Shown: in pieces, positions 40,848 to 50,357 of the stretch | Numbering within the stretch: the stretch's first letter is position 1 | How the letters are laid out: the number at the start of each line of letters is the position of its first letter | Assembly: GCA_046306335.1 (NCBI GenBank) | Contig: JBKDXM010000047.1 | Location: forward strand, 34,330-98,329 | DNA from: UBA2386 sp046306335 | Lineage (GTDB): Bacteria > Planctomycetota > UBA1135 > UBA2386 | Direction of reading: 5' to 3' | Length of the DNA stretch: 64,000 bases | Made by a program: the position numbers and the translations under genes | The notes under the pieces: model-generated | What the model was told of the DNA's origin: nothing | The model's input: the letters and a program-made list of their open reading frames with translations, nothing else | Databases searched by the model: none

Positions 40848-43448
40848 TCACCGGCCGTCGCGCAGCGCCTTCGCCAGCGCAGCGAGGTCGACGGCGACCG
40901 CGTGCACGGCGCCCGGCGCCAGGGTCACCTCGAGCACGCCGAGGTCGGCGGTCGGGATCGAACTCCCCGCCGGCCCGCCCTCGGCGCGCAAGCTCAGCGC
41001 GTAGCGGCCGGCTTGCGCGAGCCGCAGCGTCGCGCGGTCGTCGGCGTCGAGCAGGGAACTCGCGCCATCGACCGCTTCGCCGGTCGTGCCGGCGGGTCCC
41101 TCGCCACGCCATTCGGCGCAGAGCCGGAACGCGCGCTCACTGCCGAGCGTTGCGCGCGCGCCGGGCAGCCCGAACACGACCGGCCGCGCGTCAGCGACCA
41201 CCACGTCGTGCGCGCCGGCATCGAGCATCACGCTGCGTGGTGCAGCGCCCGGCGCAACGACGACGAACTCGGCGCGCGCTGTCGGCAGGAAGACGTCGAC
41301 CGCGCCGTCGCGCCAGGGGAACAACGACCACGGCGTCGTCCACTCGCCCTGCGACGGCGCGCGCCAACGCACGGCGCCAGCGGCGTCGGCGAGGGGCGCG
41401 CCATCGGCGGCGACGGCGCGCAAACGGAAACGCCGCAACTGCGCCGCGAGATCCAGCGGCTGCAAGCGCGGATCCGTGTTCTCACCGGGGGCGATGCGCA
41501 CGCCGTCGAAGCGCGCCAGCGGCAGCGTCAGCCAGCGGCCGCGCACGGTCAGCGTGTAGTCGCCCGCCGGCAGGCCGCCGAACCAGAAGAAGCCGTTGCG
41601 ATGCAGCGGCGCGCTGTGGCTCCTTGCGCTCGCGGCCCCGGCCACGGGCGCGGTCGGCGTCATCTGCAGCACGACCTGATCCGGCGCGAGTTCGGCCGCC
41701 AGCCGGATCTCGCCGGTCAGGATGCCGGCGCGCGGCGTGACGATCTCGACGCGGCTGCCCGCCGTCAGCGGCGCGGACGCGCCGACGAAGTGGTCGCCGG
41801 GCGGGCCGACGACGAGGCGGAACGCGCGCGGTGGCGCGGGCGCGAAGAACGCGAAGGCGCCGTCGGCGTCGGTGGTGGCGGTGAGCGACGGCGCGTCCGT
41901 CCACGTCGCGCCGCCGTTCGGCGCGGGGTCGCCGGCGACCTGCACGGTCACCTCGACGCGTGGCCGCGGCGCGCCGAGGTCGTCGACGACGCGGCCCTGC
42001 GCGAGCAGCGGCGCTGCCTGCAGGACGAGCGTGCCCAGGTCGCGGCGTTCGCTGCGGGCGACGGCGCCGAGCTGCGCGCGCGCCGACGCCGGCTCGGCGG
42101 GTTCGCCGCGCAGCAGCGTCAGCGTCGCCGGATCGGTCGCGGCGTCGTCGGGCAGCAGGAACTCGCCGCGGCCGTCGCGGTCGGTGAGCACGCGGCCGGC
42201 GACCTGCGCGCCGTCGCGCTCGCGCCGCAGTTGCCACGCCAGCGCCGCCGCGAGCGGCCGGCCTTCGGGGTCGTGCAGCGTGAACGCGAGCGCGCGCACG
42301 GCGTCGGGCAGGCGGACCGTCGCCGTCGCCGGACCCGTGCCGGCGGGCACGCGCAGGTCGGGCAGCGGCGTGCCGGGTTGCGGGCGCTCCCCCCGCGGCA
42401 GCGCGAAGGCCAGCGGCAGGGCGCGGTCGGTCGCGGCGAGGCCGAGGTCGACGGCTTCGGGGCCGTCGCCCTTGCGCACCGCCCGCGCGCCGAAGCGGTT
42501 GGCGTCGCGGCCGTCGCCGCCGAGCGCTTGGCCGACGACGAGTTCGAGCGCGGCGCGCACCGGCGCGCCATCGGCGTACAGCACGGTGGCGGCGAGCGGC
42601 CGCAGCGTGCCGATGCGCAAGCGGATCGGTTCCGTCGGTGCCGGCCGACCCGCGAAGCGCGCGGCCGCGTCCGCGGCGTCGGCGAAGGCGCCGTCGACGC
42701 CGACGAAGAAGCGTTCGTCGGCGACCAGCGCCGGCCGGATCTGCTGGAAGTGCGCCGCGACCGCGCGACCTTGCGCGTCGGTGCGGCCGCGCCACAGCTC
42801 GCGCTCGCCCTTGGCCCAGGTCATGCGGATCGCCACCGGCACGTCGGCGGCCGGGGCGTCCGCGGTCGTGCGCACCTCGATCGCCACGGTTTCGTCGGGC
42901 ACGACGTGGAGCACGCACTGCGGCTCGCCGGCGTCGAGGAACCGGAAGGCGAACAGGCCGTCGCCGAACGCCGTCACCGCGGTGAGACGGGTGACCGGCG
43001 GCAGGCGGACGGCGCCGATGCCGTCGGTCACGGCGCGCCCGCCGTACCGCTGCGGCCACTCGTGCGGCGCGTCGAGCAACTGGTCGGCCCGTGCGCGCGC
43101 GTCGGCTTCGCCGTCGGCGACCCAAGCCACCGTGATGCCGACGACAGGGTGCTCGTCGCCACCGTCGTCGCGGCGCAGCACGCGCACGATGGGTCCCGCA
43201 GCGCCGGCACCGGCCGCGGCCGCGACACGCTGGGCGAGCGCGGGCGCATCGTCCACGGTCGGCACTGCGGCGGTCGCGGCTACGGCTGACATGTTGCCGC
43301 GCGCCGGATCGGCGGCAGCGCCGGCCGAGGCGTCCCCGGCGGGCGCTGCGCTTGGCGCGCTTGGCGCCGGCGATCCGGCCACCAGCCACGCGATCCCGCC
43401 AGCGAGCAGGACGAGCAAGGCGAGCACGATGGCGGGACGCGCGCGCAT
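40848..43448 (-). CDS. Large exported protein with carboxypeptidase-regulatory-like beta domains
   Basis: 866 aa. ATG 43448 begins a signal anchor (MRARPAIVLALLVLLAGGIAWL), followed by an Ala/Pro/Ser-rich linker. Several Ig-like/CarboxypepD_reg-like units are visible from phrases such as GRVVDDLGAPRPRVEVTVQV, TTDADGAFAFFAPAPPRAFR and GRTDAQGRAVAAHF. These are structural beta-sandwich folds without catalysis. TACGCT lies nine bases before the start. The protein probably stays at the membrane or is released to the envelope; its partner is unknown. Confidence 0.8.
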   Translation of the reverse strand: MRARPAIVLALLVLLAGGIAWLVAGSPAPSAPSAAPAGDASAGAAADPARGNMSAVAATAAVPTVDDAPALAQRVAAAAGAGAAGPIVRVLRRDDGGDEHPVVGITVAWVADGEADARARADQLLDAPHEWPQRYGGRAVTDGIGAVRLPPVTRLTAVTAFGDGLFAFRFLDAGEPQCVLHVVPDETVAIEVRTTADAPAADVPVAIRMTWAKGERELWRGRTDAQGRAVAAHFQQIRPALVADERFFVGVDGAFADAADAAARFAGRPAPTEPIRLRIGTLRPLAATVLYADGAPVRAALELVVGQALGGDGRDANRFGARAVRKGDGPEAVDLGLAATDRALPLAFALPRGERPQPGTPLPDLRVPAGTGPATATVRLPDAVRALAFTLHDPEGRPLAAALAWQLRRERDGAQVAGRVLTDRDGRGEFLLPDDAATDPATLTLLRGEPAEPASARAQLGAVARSERRDLGTLVLQAAPLLAQGRVVDDLGAPRPRVEVTVQVAGDPAPNGGATWTDAPSLTATTDADGAFAFFAPAPPRAFRLVVGPPGDHFVGASAPLTAGSRVEIVTPRAGILTGEIRLAAELAPDQVVLQMTPTAPVAGAASARSHSAPLHRNGFFWFGGLPAGDYTLTVRGRWLTLPLARFDGVRIAPGENTDPRLQPLDLAAQLRRFRLRAVAADGAPLADAAGAVRWRAPSQGEWTTPWSLFPWRDGAVDVFLPTARAEFVVVAPGAAPRSVMLDAGAHDVVVADARPVVFGLPGARATLGSERAFRLCAEWRGEGPAGTTGEAVDGASSLLDADDRATLRLAQAGRYALSLRAEGGPAGSSIPTADLGVLEVTLAPGAVHAVAVDLAALAKALRDGR

Positions 43449-43636
43449 GCCGATGCGAGCGTACCCGCGGCGTGTTCGCGCAACATCGGCCGACCGTCGC
43501 GGAGCGCCCCGCGGGCGACCCGACCCGCCGTGCCGATGCCGCAGCGGGGCTGGCTGCGTTGCACTCGCGCTGTTTGGCCCCCGCGTTGCGGCAGCGCAGG
43601 AAGCCCGGATGCGGGCAGCCCGCGGCGCGACCCGAA

Positions 43637-45340
43637 TCAGAATGTGCGGTCGCCGACGACGATGCGCGAGTCGTTCGACACGGTCAGTTGCAGCGTGTTG
43701 CCGGCGACGGCGGGATCGAGGCACAGCGCCTGGCCGAAGAAGGTCGCGCCGCGGAGCGCCGGGTTGGCCGGGAAGGCGAGGTCGAGGAAGGCGAAGCCGC
43801 CGGCGTCCGTCACGAGGCCGAAGGTGATCGCGGGGTCGACGCGCAGGAAGCAGCCGGGGGCGCCGAGCACCGTCAGGTCGAACGGCAGCGGCAGGTTGCC
43901 GTTCGCCACCGTGTTCGACAGGCCGAACATCGGCACGACGATCGTGTTGGCCAGCGCGCGCTCGACGCGCAGCACGTAGTTGCTGCCGAGCGCCGGCCGC
44001 TCGCCCGACGCGCTCGCCATGATCGGCCGGTTGCCGTTGCTGCCGGGGCAGGCGTTGGTCGACGCCGGCTGCTGCGTGAACGTCGACGGCACGAACAGCG
44101 CGTCGGTCGAGCCGGTGTTGAGCACGTAGTTGCCCGTCGACGCCAGCACCGCGCCGGCGACCTCCAGGTAGTAGATGCCGCCGACCGCGAGCGTCGTGAT
44201 CAGGCGTGCGTGCGTCGTCGACGTGCCGCCGGCCGTCGTCACGACGACGCCGTCGGCGGTGTAGAGCCGCAGCGTCGTGCCGGCGACGCCGCCGGCCCCG
44301 GGGGTCTCGCACATCGCGGCGATCGTCGTGCCGCTATTGGCGACGAAGCCGTACCAGTCGCCGTCGGCGCTGCCGGTGGTGTTGCCCGCGGCGGAGTCGC
44401 CAAGCGTCAGGATCGGCGCCGCCGCGGCGTTGTTGTTCGGTTCGGGGGTCTCGCCGACGACGTTGAGGCCCGGCATCGCGATCGCGCGGGTGCGCAGCGC
44501 GTACTTGCCCGTCTTGACGTAGTTCCACGGCGCCGTGCCGGCCGCCGTCGACGTCGCCGACGACACCTGGATGGCGTAGTTTCCCGGCGCGAGCATGCCC
44601 TGGTGGGCGAGGTTGAACGCGCGGTGGCTCGTCGAAATGAAGCTCGTCGTGCCGAACGCCGTGGTGTTGCCAGGGCTGTTGTTGAAGAAGCCGACCAGCG
44701 TGTTGTCGAGTTGCGGGACGCCGCCGTCGTCCATGCACACGGCCTGCACGATGCTGCGCGTCGGCAACGCGAACGACCACCAGTCGGCGTCCGTCGCCGT
44801 CGTCAGTTCGCCGCCGAGCGTGTCGCCGGGCGTGAAGTTCGTCGGCGTGCCGCCGGTGCCGGGGCTGTTGTTCGGCTCGGCGGCTTCGTTGACCGTGATC
44901 GGCACGACGGGCAGCGTGAACAGGTCCATGCCGTACGGCCCCGTCGTCGTCGTCGCCTTGCCGGCGACCAGCACGGTGTAGGAGCCCGCGGACAGCGTCA
45001 CGCCGCAGTCGCTGTGCGAGCCGTCGGAGTTGTCGTCCCACGCCAGCCGCGTGGTGCCGGCGGCGTCGTAGATCGCGACGTAGGTGTCGACGCTCGGGCT
45101 GGTGTTGAAGTTGCCCGAGGTGCGCGCGTGCACCTGCGCCGGCGCGGCGAGGGTGAAGGCGAACCAGTCGACCTCGCCGGCGGCGAGGTTGGCCTCGACG
45201 TGCGTGCCGATGGCGACGGTCTGGGCCTGGGCCACGGTGTCGTTGGGTTCGACTTCGGCGGCGCGCTGCGCGAGCAGCGGCGCGCCCAGCATGGCAGTGG
45301 CGAGGGCGGGGAGGACGGTGGCGAGGGGATGTGCGCGCAT
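43637..45340 (-). CDS. Secreted protein with pre-peptidase C-terminal-type domains and PGC C-terminal module
   Basis: 567 aa with a signal peptide (ATAMLGAPLLAQ). Three PPC-like beta domains start at EVEPNDTVAQAQTV, EAAEPNNSPGTGGT and ETPEPNNNAAAAPI, each with the D-x-D-W-(Y/F)-x-F motif (EVDWFAF, DADWWSF, DGDWYGF). These usually flank secreted proteases, but no protease domain is present here. The C-terminal 100 residues contain LTVLGAPGCFLRVDP and NPALRGATFFGQALCLDP, related to the C-termini of the proteins at 9459-12725 and 33968-35632. It is probably exposed on or released from the cell. Confidence 0.84.
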   Translation of the reverse strand: MRAHPLATVLPALATAMLGAPLLAQRAAEVEPNDTVAQAQTVAIGTHVEANLAAGEVDWFAFTLAAPAQVHARTSGNFNTSPSVDTYVAIYDAAGTTRLAWDDNSDGSHSDCGVTLSAGSYTVLVAGKATTTTGPYGMDLFTLPVVPITVNEAAEPNNSPGTGGTPTNFTPGDTLGGELTTATDADWWSFALPTRSIVQAVCMDDGGVPQLDNTLVGFFNNSPGNTTAFGTTSFISTSHRAFNLAHQGMLAPGNYAIQVSSATSTAAGTAPWNYVKTGKYALRTRAIAMPGLNVVGETPEPNNNAAAAPILTLGDSAAGNTTGSADGDWYGFVANSGTTIAAMCETPGAGGVAGTTLRLYTADGVVVTTAGGTSTTHARLITTLAVGGIYYLEVAGAVLASTGNYVLNTGSTDALFVPSTFTQQPASTNACPGSNGNRPIMASASGERPALGSNYVLRVERALANTIVVPMFGLSNTVANGNLPLPFDLTVLGAPGCFLRVDPAITFGLVTDAGGFAFLDLAFPANPALRGATFFGQALCLDPAVAGNTLQLTVSNDSRIVVGDRTF

Positions 45341-45399
45341 GGGCGCGACAGCGACGTTTTGCCCGGCGCGGCCAGCGGTTTCCGGCTTGCGGCGCGCCG

Positions 45400-46353
45400 T
45401 CACGGCGGGCGGGTTGCCGGCGGGGAGCCGGGACCCGCCGCGCCGTCGAGCATCGCACTGGCGATCACGGCGACGCCGGCGATGTCGGCCGCCGTGCAGC
45501 CGCGCGACAGGTCGAGCCATGGCTTGCGCAGGCCCTGCAGCAGCGGGCCGTAGGCCGCGAAGCCGCCGAGGCGTTCGGTCAGCTTGTAGGCGATGTTGCC
45601 GGCGTCGAGGTCGGGGAAGACGAACACGTTGGCGCGGCCCTGCAGCGGGCTGTCGGCGCACTTGCGCGCGGCGACGGCCGGCACGTAGGCGGCGTCGAAC
45701 TGCAGTTCGCCGTCGCTGGCGACGCCCGGGCACAGCGCGCGGAAACGCGCCGCGGCGGCGCGCACCTTGTCGACCTTGCCGTGGGCGGCGCTGCCGCGCG
45801 TGCTGAACGACAGGAAGGCGACGCGCGGTTCGGCGCCGGTGAAGCGGCGGTGGTTGGTGGCGGTGGCGGCGGCGATGTGCGCGAGCTGCTCGGCGTCGGG
45901 ATCCGGCACGACGCCGCAGTCGGCGAACGACAGCGTTTCGTCGCCGCGCGCCATCAGGAACATCGAGCTGACCAGCGGCATGCCCGGCGCGGTGCCGAGG
46001 CAGAACAGGCCGGCGCGGATGACATCGGCGGTGGCGTGCGCCGCGCCGGTGACGCCGGCGTCGGCGTGGCCGAGCGCGACGAGTCCGGCGCCGAACATCA
46101 CCGGCTGCGCCGCGAGTTCGCGCGCCTGCGCTTCGCTGAGGCCCTTGTGCTTGCGGCGGTCGTGCAGCAGCCGCGCGACGTCCGGCAGGCGCGGGTCGCG
46201 GGCGGGATCGTCGACCCAGACGACCTCGCACAAGGCGTCGCGTTCGAGCAGCGCGCGCGCCTGCGCCGTGCGCGGATCGCCGGTCTCGGGCAGCACGATG
46301 CGGGCGCGGCGGGCGGCGGCGCGCGCGCGCAGTTCGGCGAGGACGTCGGGCAT
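45400..46353 (-). CDS. pta: Phosphate acetyltransferase
   Basis: 317 aa from ATG 46353, the size of the short (catalytic-only) Pta. Motifs: IVLPETGDPRTAQA, MFGAGLVALGHADAGVTGAAH, VPDPDAEQLAHIA and the C-terminal ANVFVFPDLDAGNIAYKLTERLGG. It interconverts acetyl-CoA plus phosphate with acetyl phosphate plus CoA. No acetate kinase gene is adjacent in this window. A phosphate butyryltransferase activity cannot be excluded. TAGACC lies eight bases before the ATG. Confidence 0.92.
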   Translation of the reverse strand: MPDVLAELRARAAARRARIVLPETGDPRTAQARALLERDALCEVVWVDDPARDPRLPDVARLLHDRRKHKGLSEAQARELAAQPVMFGAGLVALGHADAGVTGAAHATADVIRAGLFCLGTAPGMPLVSSMFLMARGDETLSFADCGVVPDPDAEQLAHIAAATATNHRRFTGAEPRVAFLSFSTRGSAAHGKVDKVRAAAARFRALCPGVASDGELQFDAAYVPAVAARKCADSPLQGRANVFVFPDLDAGNIAYKLTERLGGFAAYGPLLQGLRKPWLDLSRGCTAADIAGVAVIASAMLDGAAGPGSPPATRPP

Positions 46354-46512
46354 CGACGACGGGTCTACGCGCTGCGGCGAGCGGCGGCAACGGCTTGCCG
46401 ACGTGAAGTCGGCGGCGTCGCGCCGTGCGCGGCCTGGCTGGCGCCGGTCGAGGGGGCGCCACCGCGATCCTTCACGGACGACGCCGTTGTCGCCACTGCG
46501 GCGCGTGGCACC

Positions 46513-47373
46513 ATGCCGGCGATGACCACCCCGCTTGCCATGTTCGCCGCCGTGCTCTTCGCTGCCGCGTCGATGGCCGCCCAGCAATCCCCCGTCTGGC
46601 AGCGCCTGCGCGACGCCGCGAAGGACGGTCCCGTCGTCGTCGCCCACCGCGGCGCGAGCGAGGACGTCCCGGAGAACACCGTCGCGGCGCTGCGCGCGGG
46701 CGCTGCGGCCGGCGCGCTGGTGGTCGAGTTCGACGTGCAGCAGACGAAGGACGGGGCGTGGGTGCTGCTGCACGACGCCACCTGCGACCGCACGACCGAC
46801 GCGGTCGCGCGGCTGGGCCGCAAGGACGTCCGCATCGACGAACTGACGATCGAGCAGGCGCGCGCCCTCGATGCCGGCGCGTGGAAGGGCGAGGCGTTCG
46901 CCGGCGAGCGGCTGCCGACGCTCGCCGAGGCGCTCGCCGCGATCTTCCCCGCGATCCCGCTGGTCGAACGCAAGGCCGGCGATGCGAAGGCGCTGGTCGA
47001 CGAGCTGCGCCGCCTCGACGCCATCGACCGGGTCGTCGTGCAGGCGTTCGACTGGCCGTGGCTGCGCGAAGTGCGCGCAGCCGAGCCGCGGCTGGCGCTC
47101 GGCGTGCTCGGCGGCAAGACGCTGGGCAAGGCGCAGCTCGACGAGGCCGCGGCGATGCATGCGGAGCTCGTGCACTGGGACCACCGCACGCTCGACGTCG
47201 CGGCAGCGGCGCAGGCGCGCGCGGCCGGCGCGCTGCTGTGCGTCTACACGGTCGATCCCGACGTGCTGCTGCTCGGCGCGGCGGCGATCGGCTGCGACCT
47301 GATCACCACCAATCGCCCGGCGCGCATGGCGGCGCTGCGGCGCGACGGCCTGCTGCGCGCCGCAGTGCGCTGA
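46513..47373 (+). CDS. Secreted glycerophosphodiester phosphodiesterase
   Basis: 286 aa with a signal peptide (MTTPLAMFAAVLFAAASMAA). The GDPD core is VVAHRGASEDVPENT, EFDVQQTKDGAWVLLHDATCDRTT (given here as EFDVQQTKDG and LLHDATCDRTT) and later PLVERKAGDAKALV. The paired His and the Glu/Asp metal ligands are present. It hydrolyses deacylated phospholipid head groups to glycerol 3-phosphate and an alcohol, probably in the periplasm. It is divergent from pta, with 159 nt between starts. Confidence 0.9.
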   Translation: MPAMTTPLAMFAAVLFAAASMAAQQSPVWQRLRDAAKDGPVVVAHRGASEDVPENTVAALRAGAAAGALVVEFDVQQTKDGAWVLLHDATCDRTTDAVARLGRKDVRIDELTIEQARALDAGAWKGEAFAGERLPTLAEALAAIFPAIPLVERKAGDAKALVDELRRLDAIDRVVVQAFDWPWLREVRAAEPRLALGVLGGKTLGKAQLDEAAAMHAELVHWDHRTLDVAAAAQARAAGALLCVYTVDPDVLLLGAAAIGCDLITTNRPARMAALRRDGLLRAAVR

Positions 47374-47397
47374 CGGCCGGCGGACGAGCAACCACGA

Positions 47398-48438
47398 TCA
47401 GCCGCGGTCGGCCAGCACCGCGGCGAGGTCGACGGCGTCGAGCACGCGCTCGCACCAGGCTTCGAGCTGGGCGGGGCTCGCCGAGCGCAGCCGTGCGACG
47501 ACCTCGGGCGCGAGCGGACCGAAGCGGCGCGTGAGTTGGCGCAGCAGGACGGCCGCCATGCCTTCGCTGCGGCCTTCGTTGCGGCCCTCGCTGCGGCCTT
47601 CGCTGCGGCCTTCGTTGCGACCCTCGGTGCGACCGTCCTCGCGGCCGGCGGTCCAGCCGTCGGCGAAGGCCTGCTTGCGCAACCGGTCGCCCGTGGTGCC
47701 GGGGTAGGCGATGTCGCGGATGACGTTGCGGGCGATGGTCATGTCCAATTCCTCCAGGCTCAGGTCCGTCGTGTCGGCAAGATAGCAGCAGATCGCGGTG
47801 AGGGCGTCCTCGGGCGGTGGTGGACCCGAGTCGGCGTCGGCGGCCCGGAACAGGTCGCGCCAGCGGTCGAGGGCATCGAGCGTGCCCGTGCGACCGGCCT
47901 GCGGCGGCAAGGCGAGGCACAGCAAGGCGAGCGTCGCGAGCGGCGGCAGGCCGCGGTCGCGCAGCGCCTGCTCGTCGGTCGCGCGCAGGTCGTCGACGAC
48001 GATGCCAAGGCGCGGTTGCGCCGCGGCCAACGCCGCGGGCAGCAGATCAGGATGCGCGGCGCGGACGCTGGCGCCGTGTTGCAGCAGCAGGGGCAGCACG
48101 AGTGGCGGCGGGCTGCCGCGCCGGTGCGCCCGCCGTCGCAGGTGCACGGCGTAGCGCAGCAACTGCTCGCTGACGTCCTCGTCGCTCCACGACTTGTGCT
48201 CGACCAGCACCAGCACGTCGTGGCCGCCGTCGACGGTGCGCGTGGCGAACACGGCGTCGGGCCGTTGGAGGTGCAGCAGCGGCCCGACGATCCCGTCGGC
48301 GGCCACCGTGAACGCCGCCCAGTCGACCGCTGCCGCCACCTCGCCGGGCAGCACGGAGCGGGCCCAGGCGGCGGCCAACCGTGCCTGCGCGAACAGGAAC
48401 TGGAACAGCCGGTCGTGCGGCGTGCGCGTCGGGGTCAC
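47398..48438 (-). CDS. Rpn/YhgA-type PD-(D/E)XK nuclease, recombination-promoting family
   Basis: 346 aa from GTG 48438 (the frame is open upstream, but HDRLFQFLF is the family start). The PD-(D/E)XK core reads LHLQRPDAVFATRT and VLVLVEHKSWSDEDV, giving Asp, Glu and Lys. Residues of about 270-290 are tandem EGR-(S/N) units (EGRNEGRSEGRSEG), an elongated charged linker known from Rpn proteins, before a small helical C-terminus. Rpn proteins are nucleases that promote RecA-independent recombination and are sometimes classed with transposases. There are no terminal repeats around it. Confidence 0.85.
   Translation of the reverse strand: MTPTRTPHDRLFQFLFAQARLAAAWARSVLPGEVAAAVDWAAFTVAADGIVGPLLHLQRPDAVFATRTVDGGHDVLVLVEHKSWSDEDVSEQLLRYAVHLRRRAHRRGSPPPLVLPLLLQHGASVRAAHPDLLPAALAAAQPRLGIVVDDLRATDEQALRDRGLPPLATLALLCLALPPQAGRTGTLDALDRWRDLFRAADADSGPPPPEDALTAICCYLADTTDLSLEELDMTIARNVIRDIAYPGTTGDRLRKQAFADGWTAGREDGRTEGRNEGRSEGRSEGRNEGRSEGMAAVLLRQLTRRFGPLAPEVVARLRSASPAQLEAWCERVLDAVDLAAVLADRG
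47561..47644. repeat. Seven-unit 12-bp tandem repeat coding for the EGR linker
   Basis: Seven consecutive 12-mers of the form CCTTCGCTGCGG, CCTTCGTTGCGG and so on. On the coding (minus) strand they give four residues per unit (EGRS/EGRN). The repeat is in frame, so unit gain or loss would lengthen or shorten the linker without breaking the gene. Confidence 0.9.
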
Positions 48439-48520
48439 GTCGCGTAGGCACTTCCGGCGACCGATCCGGCCCGGATTTCGGCGAAATCGCGCCCGGCGTC
48501 CAGCCGGCCGCACGCGCTGC

Positions 48521-48835
48521 CTACCGGTCGACCTCGATCTCCAGCAGCGCGAGGCCGTGCGTCTTGCCCTGCGCGTCGGTCTTCAGGCTCTCGCTGCCGC
48601 CGCCGCCGAGCGAGTCGCGCAGCAGGAAGTTGAGCGCGAGCATGTTCGGCGCCTCGTAGCGCGTCACCTCGCCCTTGCAGATGGCGTGGAAGTGGCGCTT
48701 CACGCGCTCGACGGTGAGCTGCTGCTTGATGAGCTCGTAGTCGCGCTGGTTGGCGACGAAGACGCCGACGTTGCTGCCGTCGCCCTTGTCGCCGCTGCGC
48801 GCGAACGCGAATTCCTTGAGCTTGACCTTGGCCAT
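48521..48835 (-). CDS. AtuA-associated ferredoxin-fold-like small subunit
   Basis: 104 aa. VKLKEFAFARSGDKGDGSNVG at the N-terminus is the conserved start of the small domain found at the C-terminus of, or next to, AtuA (DUF1446) proteins. NQRDYELIKQQLT and EVTRYEAPNMLALNFLL also fit. Its start overlaps the stop of the upstream AtuA gene by one base, so the two proteins are made together, probably as one complex. In some bacteria the two parts are fused. Confidence 0.87.
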   Translation of the reverse strand: MAKVKLKEFAFARSGDKGDGSNVGVFVANQRDYELIKQQLTVERVKRHFHAICKGEVTRYEAPNMLALNFLLRDSLGGGGSESLKTDAQGKTHGLALLEIEVDR

Positions 48836-50196
48836 CACGACACCTCCACGCGCACGGTGGTCTTCACTTGCGTCTTGTCGAGCAGCGCCGGCCAGTAGCC
48901 GACGATGTCGGTCGCCTTGGGGCGGCCGCCGGCGAAGCCGGTGACGCCGGGCGGGCCGCTGGTGACCAGCGGCACGATCTCCATGCCGAAGCGGTCGACC
49001 TTGTCCTCGTCGGCGCACTTCACGCCCAGGCGCAGCACGACCTCGGGCGGGTCGCTGGCCTCGGTGATGCCGGCGTGGCAGACGCCGGCGCCGACGATCT
49101 CGACCAGCTTCTCGTGCTCGGCGAACGTGCAGCCGTCCAGCGCGAGGCGCCCCCAGACGATGTCGGCGCACAGCTTGGCCTTGGCGACCGCGTCGGGGCC
49201 GCTGACCGTCAGCTGGCCCGTCGTCTTGAAGCCGTTCTGGTAGCTGAGCGAGACCTTGTACGTCGGCGTCGGCGGCCCGCCCTTGATGCCGGACAGGCGC
49301 ACGCGGTCCTTGCCGACCTCCTCGACGACGGCCGACGTGAAGTCCGCCGTGCAGTCGGGCCCGAGGTAACGCCTGGGATCGCCCATCTCGTACAGCAGCT
49401 GCGAGACCACCGTGTTGCGGTTGACGAGGCCGCCGGTGCCGTCGTGCTTGGTGACCACGAACGAGCCGTCGGGCGAGGCTTCGATCACCGGGTAGCCGAT
49501 GCGCACGAAGTCCCGCACCTCGCGCCAGCCGGTGTAGTTGCCGCCGGTGCACTGCGCGCCGCACTCGGCGATGTGGCCGGCCATGGTGCCGGCGGCGAGC
49601 TTGTCGAAGTCCTGGGGACCCCAGCCGAACTCGTGGATCATCGGGCCGGCGACCAGCGCCGGGTCGGTCAGGCGGCCGCCGATGACGATCTGCGCGCCGG
49701 CCGCGAGGCACTCGGCGACGGCGAACGCGCCGATGTAGACGTTGGCGCTGAGCAGCCGGTCCTGCACCGCCGACAGCGGCCGGCCGTCGTCCATGTTGAC
49801 GAGGCCGTGGCCGCCGGCCAGCAGTTCGGGCACGCGCGTCAGCACGTCGTCGCCCTCGATGACGCCGACCTTGAGCCCCTTGATGCCCTTCTTGCGCGCC
49901 AGCTCGAGCACCGCCTGCAGGCACGCCTGCGGGTTCACGCCGCCGGCGTTGGCGATGACCTTGATGCCCTTCTGGTGGATCTCCGGCAGCGTGCGGTCGA
50001 GCATCGCCACGAAGTCGGTGGCGTAGCCGGCCTTGGGATTCCGCCCCTTGAGCTTCTGCATGATGCTCATGGTGACCTCGGCCAGGTAGTCGAGGGCGAG
50101 GTAGTGCAGCGGGCCTTCGCGCACGAGGCGGACGGGGCCGAGGATCGAGTCGCCCCAGAAGCCTTGGCCGTAACCGATGAGGACCTTGTCGCGCAT
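48835..50196 (-). CDS. AtuA-family protein (DUF1446), large part
   Basis: 453 aa. Landmarks are RDKVLIGYGQGFWGDS, YLAEVTMSIMQKL, KVIANAGGVNPQAC, VYIGAFAVAECLAAGAQIVI, GGRLTDPALVAGPMIHEFGW, and the Cys-containing HIAECGAQCTGGNYTGW. AtuA is needed for acyclic terpene (citronellol/geraniol) use in Pseudomonas, but its chemistry is not established; many homologues sit in acyl-CoA degradation clusters. Here the only other acyl-CoA carboxylase genes are 18 kb away. TATGGT on the minus strand lies 27 nt before the start. Confidence 0.9.
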   Translation of the reverse strand: MRDKVLIGYGQGFWGDSILGPVRLVREGPLHYLALDYLAEVTMSIMQKLKGRNPKAGYATDFVAMLDRTLPEIHQKGIKVIANAGGVNPQACLQAVLELARKKGIKGLKVGVIEGDDVLTRVPELLAGGHGLVNMDDGRPLSAVQDRLLSANVYIGAFAVAECLAAGAQIVIGGRLTDPALVAGPMIHEFGWGPQDFDKLAAGTMAGHIAECGAQCTGGNYTGWREVRDFVRIGYPVIEASPDGSFVVTKHDGTGGLVNRNTVVSQLLYEMGDPRRYLGPDCTADFTSAVVEEVGKDRVRLSGIKGGPPTPTYKVSLSYQNGFKTTGQLTVSGPDAVAKAKLCADIVWGRLALDGCTFAEHEKLVEIVGAGVCHAGITEASDPPEVVLRLGVKCADEDKVDRFGMEIVPLVTSGPPGVTGFAGGRPKATDIVGYWPALLDKTQVKTTVRVEVS

Positions 50197-50357
50197 GCTG
50201 TGTCGGGGTGTCGGAGGGCGGACACCATAGCCGCCGCGTCACGCCGTTCGAACGACGACCGCGTCCGCTGCGGCGAATCCGCACGAGGGCGACTTGCGCG
50301 GCGCGCGGACGCGGACCACCATGCGTCGCCCGCCTTCGCGGGACCGAACGCAACGCC

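Noticed and set aside
47398..48438. The Rpn-type gene as part of an insertion sequence
   Set aside because: No terminal inverted repeats, target duplication or accessory gene are visible around it.
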